The notes under the pieces are model-generated. The model did not search any database and was not told the DNA's origin. It was given only the letters and a program-made list of their open reading frames with translations. From Pithys albifrons albifrons (Eukaryota > Chordata > Aves > Passeriformes > Thamnophilidae): a stretch of DNA of 64,000 nucleotides. Positions 1 through 10,825 of the stretch are shown piece after piece. The stretch is from NCBI RefSeq assembly GCF_047495875.1, contig NC_092474.1, positions 14,366,200 to 14,430,199 on the forward strand, given 5' to 3'. How positions within the stretch are numbered: position 1 is the first letter of the stretch; each line of letters opens with the position of its first letter. A program made the position numbers and the translations under genes.

Positions 1-224
1 GGGGCTGCACCCTCACTCAGGAGAAGCCCCTTCCCCTCTGAAATAGGAACAGGTTTAACTCTTCCTGCAGGTGGAGGATGAGCATGTCTAAAGTGGACAG
101 AAGATCAGCCTGAAGGTTCAAAGTGGCCTGACTCATGTAAAGGGATGGAAGTTCAGCCCTAGATTCATCTCACACCTGCAGTAGACACAGGTCCTTTGGG
201 ATACTTGCATGGCTTTGACCTGAA
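1..224. other. Unannotated sequence at window edge
   Basis: I see no gene, exon or repeat that I recognise in these bases. The upstream context is outside the window. Confidence 0.5.
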
Positions 225-1165
225 TGTGTGACTTTCCAGGCTGTGCCTTCGACCTCCAGCTCCACCAGTTTTACTCATTCTCCCTACAGCATTGCCCTGG
301 TCTGCAGGGGACTACATGGGGAAACTAAGACTTCTTGGATAGCTTCATTTCATGTTGTGGTGGGCCTGCAACTCCTTATTTGCTCCCCCTCCTCCCTCCC
401 AGTGGCCCAGGGGGATGAGGAATGGGACTGAGGTCAGCTGAGGCTGTCTGCTGCTCCTCCCTCCTCAGGGAGAACACACCTCACACTCCTTTCCTACTCC
501 AACGTAGGTTCTCTCCCACAGGAGACAGTTCTCCCCAAACTACTCCAGTGTGGATCCCTCTTCATGGGGTCAGACCTTCAGGAACAAACCACTCCAGAGA
601 TGGTCCCCTGTGGGTCACAAGTCCTGCCAGGAGCCTGGTCTGGTGTGGGCTCCTCTTTTCATGAGGACACAGGTCGTGCCAGAAGCTGCTCCAGCACAGA
701 CTTCCCATGGGATAACTTCCTCATTAGGTCACTTCCCATGGGGTCACAGCCTCCTTTGGACACCCATCTGCTCCTCCAGGGGCTGCAGGTGGATTTCCTC
801 TCCCCCATGGGCCTCCATGGGCTGCAGGGGCACAGCTGCCTACCATGGGCCACACCATGGACTGCAAAGGCATCTCTGCTCTGGGGTCTGGAGCACCTCC
901 TGCCCCTCCTTCTGCACTGACCTTGGGCTCTGCAGGGCTGTTCCTCTCATATATTCTCACTCCTATCTCTGTTCATTTCCCATGAGCTTTTCCTCTTCTT
1001 AAACATGTTATCCCAAAGGTGTTACTAACATAACTGATGGGCTCAGCCTTGGCCAGGGGTGGGTCCATCCTGGAGCAGCTGGAATTGAATGATCCAGCTT
1101 CTGGCACCCCTGTAGCATCCCCCAACACCAACCCTTGCCACACAAACCCAATACATGTGCAAAAA
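225..1165. repeat. Bird interspersed repeat, probably retrovirus-derived
   Basis: The stretch from about 420 to 1165 has a wording I recognise from many bird sequences: phrases such as GGGTCACAAGTCCTGCCAG, repeated CCATGGG blocks, a run on tests of GGGCTGCAGG, then GATGGGCTCAGCCTTGGCC and an end near CACAAACCCAATAC. The CCATGGG blocks give it a loose internal periodicity. I believe it belongs to an endogenous retrovirus family, but I cannot name it, and the left boundary is only a guess. No intact coding frame is present. Open frames of 117-150 codons here are on both strands and overlap each other, as expected by chance. Confidence 0.5.
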
Positions 1166-2061
1166 ACCCCACTGGAGGATAAAGACACCTGTGCATTAAC
1201 AATAATTGCTGGATCTGCAGTCCTGGAAACATCCCTTTTTCTTTGTAGATGTCGCAATGTTAACATAAAGAAACACCTCAGAGACCAACCACAATCATTG
1301 CAAGCCTCAGCAGTGGCTTTTAACACAGTCAGGCCTCAAATATCTCCTTTTAATCCAACCTCTTCTTCTTGTGCAGGTACCTCTGGGGCACCTCCCAGGT
1401 GATGTGGACTTGTACAACAAAGCCTGGAACTGTTTGAAAAATAAACTGAAGTCATAAAAAGGGGGACAAAAAGCTTCTAGATCCAACTAATCTTTGATAT
1501 AAATGGGCCCCATGCCCCATATATATATTAAACACCCCCATAGAAATGGCAAGGGTGGTGATGGGGAATGTGGTGATTCTTCTGCATAAATCCCCTTATT
1601 CAAGAACCTTGTTTGAGCTGGAGAGAAGAAGAAGGCAGTTTTCCAGGGAAAAGGGGGCAACAAAGGCAAGGGATAGGTGGAAGGAAGTCACCACACTGCT
1701 CCTCTCCTGTTCCTTCCACATCCCTGGCTGTCTGCACCACTGGCAGAGAGGTGTGTCAGGGCAGGCACAGGCTGTGCCTCCAAGGGGTGGTTGGGCAATG
1801 CTGCCCAGATCTGCTGGAGGGCACAATGAGGCCCTCTGCTCTTAGATCTTCTTGCACCTGCTTCACCTTCACAGATGGGTGAAGAGAATCTGTCCCAGGA
1901 TGGATGAAGCAAGCCATGGTAATTGTGATGATGATGTGGCTGCCACGGTGACGACGGCCAGTGATGACTCTGGTCATGATGGAGGAGCTTCAATGGCATT
2001 TATTGCTTCTTCTCATGTCCCTTTCCTTAAGAAGGCTGAACATGAGAAGATTGTAGTAGGA
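1166..2061. other. No recognised feature
   Basis: About 900 bases with no repeat family or exon that I recognise. There is a short GATGATGATG run near 1926 and an AT-only run near 1518. Overlapping open frames of up to about 100 codons lie on both strands and are not supported as genes. Confidence 0.5.
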
Positions 2062-2180
2062 AGCTCTTCAGCAAATGGGACAGCACTCTCAGGCCCAGGG
2101 TGTGGCTCTTGGGGGTGATCCTGTGCACGGCCAGGAGTTGGACTTGATGACCCTTGTAGGTCCCTTCCAACTTGCCCTTT
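2062..2180 (+). repeat. CR1 LINE 3' tail, group 1
   Basis: A 5'-truncated CR1 retrotransposon end. The diagnostic order is visible: a GGGTGTGGCTCTTGGGG block, then GCCAGGAGTTGGACTTGATGA, then GTCCCTTCCAACTT close to the 3' end. Plus orientation is inferred from the tail pointing right. The CAGCATATTCTGTGATTC terminus of better copies is degraded here. Confidence 0.75.
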
Positions 2181-2182
2181 TC

Positions 2183-2879
2183 GGTGGAACCTGTGTCTGC
2201 CAGTGTGTGGTCAATGTGTAGGAACAGACAAACACTCTCTTTAGGTGTGTCCCAGTGGCACCACAGGGCTGTGGAGAGAGGGATGGTGGGGAAGGCTGTC
2301 CAAGGGCTGGGGACAGTGTCCATCCCACCATGGTCACTCACCTGCAGAGACAGGATCACAGGGGCTGGAATACTTTGCTCTGGGTCCCTGACAGCCCATG
2401 CTGGACTTGTGCTGCCCTTACCAGTGCTGCCAGCAGTGTGCAGCAAGAAATCCTGGGAACTTTGATTTGGGTTACTCTGGCTTGGAGCTTTGCTCTTTTC
2501 ACCTCCCACTAGTGCAGTGGTGTGGCAGCCTCAGCACGGGGCTTTCTGCTGGCAGAGCTGCACAGGGAACCGCGGAACAGGCTGGGTTGGAGCATGGAAG
2601 GGATGAGGAGCAGTGGGAGATGTGCTGCTCAGGACCTCCTCATGAGGTGTTGCTGACTCTGGCCAGTAGAGGACCCCACGAAGCTCCAGAACACACCCAA
2701 CCGAGGATCCTCAGACTTGCTAGAATGCAGGAACAGAATCATCAGCCTAAGCGTTATGGTCTTCCCTTGTTTCCCCAAACCCCTAGAAAGAGTTTGAACA
2801 AAGATTTTGGACTTTCTTTATTTACCCAGACCCCCAAAAATGGTTTGAAAGCACCATGTCATGGGTGGAGTAGTTTTTC
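2183..2879. other. No recognised family; contains a 51-bp tandem duplication
   Basis: Mostly unrecognised sequence. At 2759-2860 two imperfect 51-bp units lie head to tail; both contain a TT-rich block, a CCC(A)nACCCC block and a GTTTGAA block. Because 51 is a multiple of three, an open frame runs through both units and then into the CR1 that follows, which makes a spurious 263-codon frame. Confidence 0.5.
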
Positions 2880-3777
2880 ATATTCTGTCCGAGTCATCAG
2901 TTGGACGTGGGGATCGAGGGCACCCTCAGTCAGTTTGCAGATGGCACCAGGTTGTGTGGCAGTGTTGGTCTGCTGGAGGGCAGGAAGGCTCTGCAGAGAC
3001 ACCTTGTCAGGCTGGATCCATGGGCTGGAACCATGGGCTAAGGACAACTGCATAAGGTTCAACAGGGCCAAGGGATGGGTCCAGCACTTGGGTCACAACA
3101 ACCCCATGGAACCTTTCAGGCTTGGCAAAGAGTGGCCTGGGGGCTGCTCAGCAGAAGGGGACCTGGGGGTTCTGGTTGACAGTGGCTGAACACAAGCCCA
3201 GGTGTGCCCAGGTGGATGGCACCTGGGCTGTGCCAGCCATGGTGTGTCACAGGGTCAGGGTAGTGCCCGTCCCTGTGCTGGCACTGCTGAGGCACCTCCA
3301 GCCCTGGGGCAGTTCTGGGCCCCTCAGACAGGAGAGACACTGAGGGGCTGGAGCGTGTCCAGGGCAGGGAACGGAGCTGGGAAGGGGCTGGAGCAGCAGG
3401 AGGGGCTGAGGGAGCTGGGGGGGCTCAGCCTGGAGAAAAGGAGGCTCAGGGGGGACCTTCTGACCCTCTGCAATCCCTGCCAGGAGGGGGCAGCCAGGGG
3501 CAGTTGGGCCCTTCTGTCAAGTCCCAGGTGAAAGGATGAGAGGAAATGGCCTTATGTTGCAGTTTCAGATTAGATATTTGAAAAAAATACATTCCTGAGA
3601 TAGTGGTCAGGCATTAGAATGAGTTGCCCACAGAGCGGGTGGAGTCACTGTCTCTGGAAGTGTTCAAGAAGGATGTGGCACCTGGGGACACAGTGTAGAG
3701 GTGATTATGGTGGTGCTGGGCTGGTGGTGGGTGGACTGGGTGATCTGCAAAGTGTCTTCCATGATGCTGTGTGATGC
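2880..3777 (+). repeat. CR1 LINE, 3' part of ORF2 plus 3' UTR, group 3
   Basis: This is the longest recent-looking CR1 copy in the left part. From about 2905 to 3190 the plus strand still encodes recognisable C-terminal CR1 reverse-transcriptase-region peptide (for example LGVLVDSG at the end of the open frame). From 3390 it encodes [12 protein letters not shown] before the frame breaks. The 3' UTR has the GATGTGGCACCTGGGGAC block at 3674 and a degraded tail ending near 3777. The element is 5'-truncated and cannot move by itself. No endonuclease or catalytic reverse-transcriptase part remains. Confidence 0.9.
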
Positions 3778-4653
3778 ACTGGGGATCCTGAAGTCACTTA
3801 TGCTCTGCCTCTCAGTACCCAACAAATGCACCATTTGCTTTATCAGGGCACAACAGCAACAGATGTGCAACATCCTGCTCTGTGCCTGAAGGACGTGCCC
3901 ATGTTTGTGACTGGGTGGTCTGCACACAGCTCAGCCCCTGCAGAGCCAGCAGTGCCTGGATGGGGTGCAGAGCCCGGAGAGCTGTGAGCTGTGGGTATGG
4001 GGACTCCAATTAGCTGTGACTGCCACCCCTATAGCAACAGAGAAAACCGTGTCCCAGTGCAGCTGGTGCCACCACACAGCTCTGCCTGGGGCTGAAGCAG
4101 CACAGGAGGTCTGTATCTCCTTCTGAATGAGAAGTTTCAGGCTCTGGTTCCTGCTTGCTCGTGTGTTGTTGGTAGCTCAATATAATTACGTGAAGTCAAA
4201 GGTCTGGGTCCTACAGACCCAGTTCTGAGTGCTCTTTGAACCCTAATGGCCAGTTAAGTGGTTTATGGCCTTCTGCAGTGCTCTGCCAGAGGCTGCTGTG
4301 TGCAGGGCACAGTTCTGGCACCTTTACTGCTCTTCTGCCCAGTCAGATGTGACTCCTTAATTTCTGACACAGATGGACCCCACAGGGAGGCTTTTCATGT
4401 ATTAAATGTTGGCTCATCCTACTTGTGCCCACAATCCTGAGAGTGCTGGGACAGGGAGGGATGGAGCTGAGCACAGAGGGCTGCACTGTGATGATCCTGT
4501 TGAATGAGGCACAGGGAAGAGCAGATGGAGGGTTGGCTCCATATTCCAAATGCATCTGATTTGATTACATTGGTCTTTACATGGATAGAAAAACATTCCA
4601 AGCCAATTACACAAAGCATTTGCATCTTCTGAGTCTCAGCCTGGGAGAGATCA
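3778..4653. other. No recognised feature
   Basis: About 870 bases between two CR1 copies. I see no repeat family, no exon and no tandem array. Open frames are under 100 codons. Confidence 0.5.
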
Positions 4654-5085
4654 GAGAACCACAGAATCATGGAATCACAGCATATTCCGAGCTGTAGGAC
4701 CCACAAGGATCACCCAGTCCAACTCCTTGCCCTACAGAGATACCCCAACAATCCCACCCTGTCCCTGAGCATTGTCTAAACATTCATTGGGCTCTGGCAG
4801 CCTTGGGGCTGTGCCCACTGCCCTGGGGAGCCTGATCAGTGCCCACCACCCTCTGGGGGAAGAGCCTTTCCCTGAGATCCAACCTGACCCTGCCCTGACA
4901 CAACTCCAGCCATTCCCTGGGTCCTGTCCCTGCTCACACAAAGCAGAGATCAGAGCTGCTCCTCAAAAGGAGCTGCAGACCCAGGCCCAACCTGTCTCCT
5001 CTTCTCCAGCTGAACAAATGAAGTGCCCTCAGCTGCTCCTCATATGGCCCCTCCAGGCTCTTCACCATCTGATCAGTCAGTGTTT
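4654..5085 (-). repeat. CR1 LINE 3' region, group 1, minus
   Basis: The 3' terminus faces left: ACAGAATCATGGAATCACAG at 4660, then ACCCACAAGGATCACCCAG. It continues through the CTGGCAGCCTTGGGGCTGTG and CCACCCTCTGGGGGAAGAG blocks. It stops near 5085, so it is 5'-truncated at about 430 bp. No coding part is retained. Confidence 0.92.
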
Positions 5086-5598
5086 CTGGGAGCCACTTTT
5101 GGGGTGCCTAGGACTAGATTAGGGAGGGTGGGCAAATACAAGTTTTGCACTTCATTATCCCTAAATCATGACCCTTTTTTGTGAAGTAGTTGTAGCCATC
5201 AGTGCTGGGGCCACCCCAGCCATGGGGAGAAGTGCCAGTGAAATAAAACTTCTCTGCCAGGGCTGCTGGGGGTGCATGTCCAGCACTAAGTCACTTGTAT
5301 CTGCTCAAGTTAACTCAGCATTGCCCCTTCAAAGTGGCATCTTGCAGCTGGGCTGGGCTGGATCTGCTGTGCCACAGGACCATCTCTGCTCTGATCCACT
5401 GTTGGCAGTCGTGGCCTCAGGAAAATCAAGGCCACTCTTGTCTTGGCTCATGGAAAAGCCAATAAAAAGTAATTCAGGGATAACAGAGCCAGAGTGCAGA
5501 TCTCTACACACCACTCAGGGCTCAGTCCAAGAGCCACAAGGAGTGGGGCAAACCAAACTGTGCTTCCCCAGTTGTGCCTTGGTACTGGTTCCCAGGCT
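5086..5598. other. No recognised feature
   Basis: About 510 bases without a recognisable repeat, exon or array. A 158-codon plus-strand open frame spans 5168-5644 and runs into the next CR1, so it is not supported as a gene. Confidence 0.5.
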
Positions 5599-5860
5599 AC
5601 ATTCTCAGGGGCAATGGCTTCCCACTGCCAGAGGGCAGGGATAGATGGGAGACTGGGGAGAAATTCTTGGCTGTGAGGGTGGGCAGGCCCTGGCACAGGT
5701 TGGACAGGGAAGCTGTGGCTGGCCCATCCCTGGAAGTGTCCAAGGCCAGGCTGGACAGGGCTTGGAGCAATTTGGGCTGGTGGGAGGTGTCCCTGCCTAT
5801 GGCAGGGGGTGGCACTGGATGATCTTTGAGGTCCCTTCCAACCCAACCCGTTCCATAAAT
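5599..5860 (+). repeat. CR1 LINE 3' region, group 2
   Basis: The group 2 wording is clear: GGCTTCCCACTGCCAGAGGG, GTGAGGGTGGGCAGGCCCTG, AAGGCCAGGCTGGACAGGGC, and the tail GAGGTCCCTTCCAACCCAAC with its terminus near 5860. About 260 bp of 3' sequence remain. Confidence 0.92.
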
Positions 5861-6179
5861 GTGATTTATGACATTGCTCACTGGTCTCCAGGTGGAGCAT
5901 CCAAATCAATGCCTTCAGGAGAAGAGGTCTGGCTAAGGGACTGCAAGGAGTTTTGGGATTTGGGGGATTTTCAGACCTGCTCTGCTGCGATAGTGCAGGG
6001 CATGAGGGGTCACCCTGCTCCCAGGTTTGCCTTTGGCTGTTCAAACCATCCCTCAAGGAACATCTTCTCTCACCTTCTTGTTCTTGTTACCAGAGATGTG
6101 GCTTCTAGATGTTCCTCCCTCTAGCCATGGGGACTGAAGGATGATCCATGATCTCCTTGTCCTCAGAAAAATACAGGGC
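5861..6179. other. No recognised feature
   Basis: About 320 bases of sequence with no repeat or gene that I recognise. Confidence 0.45.
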
Positions 6180-6232
6180 ACAGAATCACAGAATTTGTGT
6201 TGGAAGGGACCTTGAAGATCATTAAATGCAGA
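6180..6232 (-). repeat. CR1 LINE tail fragment, minus
   Basis: About 50 bp matching the extreme 3' end of CR1: CAGAATCACAGAATT, TGGAAGGGACCTTGAAGATC. It is then lost, so this is a very short 5'-truncated insertion or a remnant. Confidence 0.75.
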
Positions 6233-6512
6233 ATTGATGTTTGTGGAAACAGTGGGGAGCAGGTGCTGGGCAGAGTAAGAAATGCTCCTTGACCTTCCAG
6301 CTCTTCCAGTCTCTCACTCAGCTCAGGCTCTGTTTTCCTTTACAGCTTGTCCATCATCTCTGGTACAGAAGAAGTGAAGCTTCAAATTTTGCTCCCAGAT
6401 GACAGATTGTGCCTCTGTAAGTGTTGATTCAAAAGACTTTTGCATGGAAACTGGTGCCACAGATAGGCTGGGGCTCTCTCCAGCATCATTCCAAAAGCAA
6501 ACGGAGCCTGCA

Positions 6513-6755
6513 GACACCTGGGTGGGAACTTCACTGACACCTGGGTGGGAGCTTCACTGACACCTGGGTGGGAGCTTCACTGACACCTGGGTGGGAACTT
6601 CACTGACACCTGGGTGGGAACTTCACTGACACCTGGGTGGGAGCTTCACTGACACCTGGGTGGGAACTTCACTGACACCTGGGTGGGAACTTTATTGACA
6701 TCTGGATGGGGGTCTTTACAGATATCTGGGTGGGAGCTTCACAGACACCTGGGTT
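6513..6755. repeat. 23-bp minisatellite, about 10.5 copies
   Basis: Head-to-tail units of 23 bp built on GACACCTGGGTGGGA followed by ACTTCACT or GCTTCACT. The first eight units are nearly identical, and A/G at one position is the main variant. The last two or three units decay (TTTATTGACATCTGGATGG). The flanks are unannotated. There are no unique spacers, so this is not a CRISPR-like array. It could be length-variable between individuals. Confidence 0.95.
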
Positions 6756-7742
6756 CTCACACAGCATTACAGAGCAGGGAAAAGAAGCAGCTGAAGCTCA
6801 CATTTCTTGTTCACATGCTCTTGTTCCCATTTCTTGGCAGGTTCTCCTGAAGGTCCAGTTTCGGGACATGAATGGAGCAATTTCTGTTTTTATAATCATC
6901 AGCATAGAGGAATCCTTACTCTGCAAGTGTTCTCATTGCTGTGTTGAGATGGGGACCTGCCACAGTGCAAGGGACTGGAACTACAGTAAATCCTCTCCCT
7001 GGCAGCCAGGGAGTGAGGAATGTCCAGCCTCTCAGCAGGAACACTCCGTGATCTGCTCCATGATGTGCTCATTGATCCCAGGCTGCCCCTTTTTGTGCCC
7101 CCCCACTGGCTTCCATCCTCTGAATGTTTTTGGGTTGTACTGTGGTCCAGCCCTGCTGGTATTGATGACACACAAGTGACAAAATAAAATAGAAATTATT
7201 AATTTCAAGCTCTGTTGGTAGAAGGGAAAGAAAATCAATGCCTGGCAAATGGAATAAGGAGAAACTGGAAGAAAGGAAAAGCTCTCAGTAGCTCGTCTGT
7301 GACAAGTGGCAAAGGCAGAGGACTGTAAATAAAGGGCATGAGAGTGTTGCTGTTTCAGCCACTGTATTTTAAAGGTGGCTTTTTGCATATTAATGGAAAA
7401 TAAGCCACCTGTTTGTGTGAAGAGCTGTTGACTTTCACTGGAGGAGTGGGAGAGCGTTGGGAGAGGAATGTGCTGCTCTCATGTCCCTCCTTCTGTTTGG
7501 AACCAGGTGTGAGAGCCCTGCAGGTGCAGGATGGGAAGACCAAGGTCAGGGAGGACTTTTGGTTGTGTGCTCCCCTGGCTGGGCACCTGAGAGACCCTCA
7601 GAGCTGGTCCCCAGGGTGACCAAGCACCTGGAGCCCACACACAGGAGGATCCAGTGCTGCACAGCAGAGCTAAGAAGAGAAAGAACCTGAAGCACAAAGG
7701 GATTACAGATATAACCCAATTAAAGTCAGAACAATGCAATAT
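6756..7742. other. No recognised feature
   Basis: About 990 bases after the minisatellite. Near 7180 there is an A-rich ACAAAATAAAATAG patch. A 157-codon plus frame (6706-7179) starts inside the minisatellite and has no recognisable domain. I do not call a gene. Confidence 0.45.
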
Positions 7743-7820
7743 TTGGTTCTGTGCAGGGCCAGAAGTTGGACTTGATAATCTTTCTGAGTCCCTTCCAGCT
7801 CTGGATGTTCTGTAATTTCA
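7743..7820 (+). repeat. CR1 LINE 3' tail, group 1
   Basis: About 75 bp of tail: GTGCAGGGCCAGAAGTTGGA, then CTTGATAATC, then GTCCCTTCCAGCTC and a degraded terminus. Confidence 0.8.
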
Positions 7821-8424
7821 AGGTTTGAGGGAACTCCTCAAATTTCCAAACACCATCAGTCTAAGAGGGAGCTGGGAATCAGACACAGATATTGAGAGTG
7901 AAGTTTTGAGGGCACAGATCCTGTCTGGAGACCCAAATAAGTGCCAAATGTTTGAAAGGCTTTGGTCCCATGGCTGTCATTGTCAGTGCAACAGCATTTT
8001 TAAAAGGCTACACTGGACATCAATTGCTGCAGAAACTCACCCTGAAAGAGGCTGGAAAGCATCAGAAACTACTCATGTGGTGAGCAGATGAATAACAAAG
8101 AGTGTTTTAACTGCCTGTAAAACAGGCAGGTGCAGGTAAGTCCTCTTAGCCTCGTGACACAGGCAGAAGCATATTTTGCAATTAAACTGAGAGATGGCAA
8201 ACCCAGAACTGAGGAAATGACATTTTCTTTGGGACATTTTTTTTGGGACATGGGATTCAGCTCCACCAGGTAGAGACATCTAAAACACAGGCACCTGCTC
8301 CCAAAGTGGCTGTTTTCAGGCTTCTCTGTCAAGCAGGAGGGGGAAATAGGCCCTATCAGGGAGCAATCCATCTGACCAGGTACAAATATCCATTTGTGGG
8401 AGAGAAAACTCCCCTTTCATGCTC
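7821..8424. other. No recognised feature
   Basis: About 600 bases with no recognised repeat or exon. Confidence 0.45.
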
Positions 8425-8625
8425 TGCTGACTGTGTCAACCAGATCCTCACTGATACTAAGGCTGCTAAGGAAGGCCAGCCCAGATTAGACTCCTGCCTA
8501 GTCAGGAGAGTTGTTTTCTCAGACTATTAAACTGTGGAACTCATTTCCACAAGAGCTTATGGAAGGCAAAAGATAAGGTGCATTCAAAACCAAGACTGGA
8601 ATAAATATGAAAAAAGCAAGAATAG
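8425..8625 (+). repeat. Old CR1-like fragment
   Basis: The phrase TTAAACTGTGGAACTCATTT followed by CCACAAGAG and then GATAAGGTGCATTCAAAACC matches the 3' UTR wording of old CR1 families shared widely among reptiles and birds. It is much more decayed than the other CR1 copies. The boundaries are approximate. Confidence 0.5.
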
Positions 8626-8701
8626 CCCCAACTCTTGCAGGTGGTGTTAAGAGCATTTTGGGATGGATGTGAAACTGCTTCCTTCAAGGTTTAAATCCAT
8701 G

Positions 8702-9414
8702 TGTCCTGGTTCAGCAACCGAGGCCATTGTGTGGGTGTGACCAAAGCTGTGCATTCTAAACCCTCTGGGCCAGTGCCCAGCAACTGTTCCCAAGGGCCCA
8801 TTGGCAGCAGCTGCCCAGGGCACAGCTGAGCCCTCAGGCTGGGAGCTGGCTGGGAAAGAAGCCTGGCAGAGGAGCTGGGAGAACTGCCCTGCAGGGACTC
8901 CTTGGCACCTCCACACCCACCTGAGGGCTCAGCTCTGCCCATGGGCCAGCAACGATTCCAAAATCCCCCCTGACTGCCAGAGTCAGATCCCCCAGTGTGG
9001 AACTCCCGCCCCTGGGGGAGGCACTGGGGGCTCCCACCTGAACCTGAGCACAGAGAATCTTGGGGTTTGGGGACTTCTGAGACCACTCTTTGGATCCAGA
9101 GGAGGAGCAGCCCCTGGCCAGGAGGAGCCCACCACTCTCCACCAGACTGTGCCATCATCTGCACCAACAGGTTTGTCCCTTCCTTTTCCTTTGGACTCAA
9201 CGGAACCACGTGGGGCTCAGCACAGGGGCCACCAAACCCCCCTGTGTTTGTGCCCCAGGGGGCTGGGTTAGACTGCTGGGGTTTGTGGGTTGAAAAAAAT
9301 TTCTCTTTGTGTCATTGCATTTATTGTAATATTGTTATTAGATTGTAACTCTGATTTATAATCTCTTTTGTGTTGGGTTCATTTCTCCTGCCGGTTTCCC
9401 TTTAAACCAGCACA
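8702..9414 (+). mobile_element. Solo LTR, form A (copy 1)
   Basis: A 713-bp unit starting TGTCCTGGTTCAGCA and ending TTTAAACCAGCACA. The ends form a short imperfect inverted repeat with TG...CA termini. Four more copies of this form lie in the window. Over 282 bp (8797-9078) it differs from the copy at 26096-26377 at only about 4 positions. There is no primer-binding site, gag, pol or env on either side. Unlike its relatives it lacks a matching flank: CCATG on the left against CCTCT on the right. This suggests flank loss or recombination with another copy. Confidence 0.88.
8818..8940. repeat. Inverted repeat inside form A LTR
   Basis: Arms at 8818-8843 and 8916-8940 share a perfect 15-bp inverted core, AGCTGAGCCCTCAGG against CCTGAGGGCTCAGCT, extended by near-matching GGGCA/CTGCCC flanks. 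A spacer of about 72 bp lies between. The same arrangement is in the other four form A copies (for example arms 26117-26142 and 26215-26239). Form B copies keep only a diverged version of the right arm. RNA through it could fold into a stem of about 25 bp. Confidence 0.85.
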
Positions 9415-10285
9415 CCTCTCCAGACTGTTGGGATGAGGATGGAGATCTTCACACAGACTATTTTATTTCCTATCTACCTCTGGTGATCAAAGGTTGGCTG
9501 CTAAGCTGAATGGACCATGAAGCTACTTTAGACTGCCAATATTTTCACCTGCACAAAGTCTCCCAAGATTTCTTGAAAATCCAACAGCTTTTATTGAATT
9601 GTAAGTAGTGGGAAATCAGAAGTCAAATGGAATAGTCCAGATTGGACTCGAGTACAGCAGAACAGGACAGAACAGAAGGAGAAAATGAAAACAAATAGAA
9701 GTGTAAAGATTTTAAAAATCACATAAAAAGGTGCTTAAATAGAAGCTCCAAGTGCATGGCATGGCAAATGCTCTGGCAGGGAGGTTATTGATGTTCTTGG
9801 TCTCACACTTGTTTTTGTCAAACAATCAGATTTACTGTGGGGTTGAATTCGAGGTTGGGCTGTGCAACCTGTTGCAGGCCTGAGAGGGGGTTTAGGAATA
9901 GTCCTAATGGACTCAACACAACAAGTACACATGAAATACACTCCCAGCACATCTGTCTGAGTCAGTCTTCTGCTCTCGGGAACAGAGAGGATGCAGCACA
10001 GAAGGTAGGGTGCTTTTAGGCAGCACCTGCCCTTTCTGTGGCAGTCAGAGGGGCTGGGCTGAGCTGCAGTGAAGTTCAGAGCCTGTGAACAAAATGGTTT
10101 GGTTTCCTGAGCTGTAACTCTGGGACTTGTTTAAAAAAAAAAATGAGAGAAGCCCCCTGTGATGAGGAGAACACCATTGGATTGGTTGTGCACCAGGAGC
10201 TGCTGCCTGTTAGAGCAGTGGAAAGGTCAGCCAGAGTGGTGGGTACAGAAGACAGCCCTGGCCACTGGGTGATGCTGAGGAACAG
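9415..10285. other. No recognised feature
   Basis: About 870 bases between two LTRs. An A run of about 11 lies near 10132-10142. I see no gene. Confidence 0.45.
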
Positions 10286-10820
10286 TGTAATGGTTTGACC
10301 CATGCCTTCCTCAGTAACCATTGTATCTAAGGAAGTTATAAGTATTCCACACGGGTCTTCCAAGTAACAGGGGGGGTGTGTGGTTTTGTGTTTTTTTCTG
10401 GCTTCCCTTCCTTGGCTGAGGAGCTGGTGGGAGGTGGCTGGAGTCTGGTTCCTCCAGTCCCTGGTGGTTCTCCTGTCCTGGATGAGATTGTTTCATTCTT
10501 GTTCCCCTTCCTTGAGGTTTTTAATTGTGTTTGTTTTGATTCATTCAGTTTCTTTAGGTTGGGTTGGTGTCTTCCCTATTTTCCGGCTAATCAATCCCCT
10601 TTTCTCCCTTCCCCTCTCCCCTGGGGGGTGGGATCCTGTGTATTGTGTATACAGTGTGGTTTGTAAATGTTAGTAAATATAATTTATTCTTTTTATTCAG
10701 TTCAGTTTCTTTAGAGTGCATTTCTTTTCAGTTTTTTTTCCTTTCCTTTGCTGGGAAGGTTCTGGGAGGGGGAAGGGGGGCCAGTCCAGGGTTGGCAACA
10801 GCGAGGCCAAACCTGCAACA
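10286..10820. mobile_element. Solo LTR, form C (copy 1)
   Basis: A 535-bp unit starting TGTAATGGTTTGACCC and ending CTGCAACA. It is flanked by a perfect 5-bp target-site duplication, AACAG at 10281-10285 and 10821-10825. The right third is rich in pyrimidine and TTTATT. It is related at its start to the unit at 59355 (both read TGT-ATGGTTTGA-CCA-GCCTTCCT). I could not settle the transcription direction. No internal retroviral sequence flanks it. Confidence 0.85.
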
Positions 10821-10825
10821 AACAG

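Noticed and set aside
2398..3189. 263-codon plus frame as a host gene
   Set aside because: The C-terminal third is a CR1 ORF2 remnant and the middle is a 51-bp tandem duplication. The rest has no support.
6513..6755. CRISPR-like array
   Set aside because: Units are contiguous 23-bp repeats with no unique spacers, in vertebrate DNA.
8702..9414. Open frames of 100-172 codons in the form A LTRs as conserved genes
   Set aside because: The same frames recur in all copies only because the LTR is repeated. They lie on both strands, shift between copies and have no retroviral protein motif.
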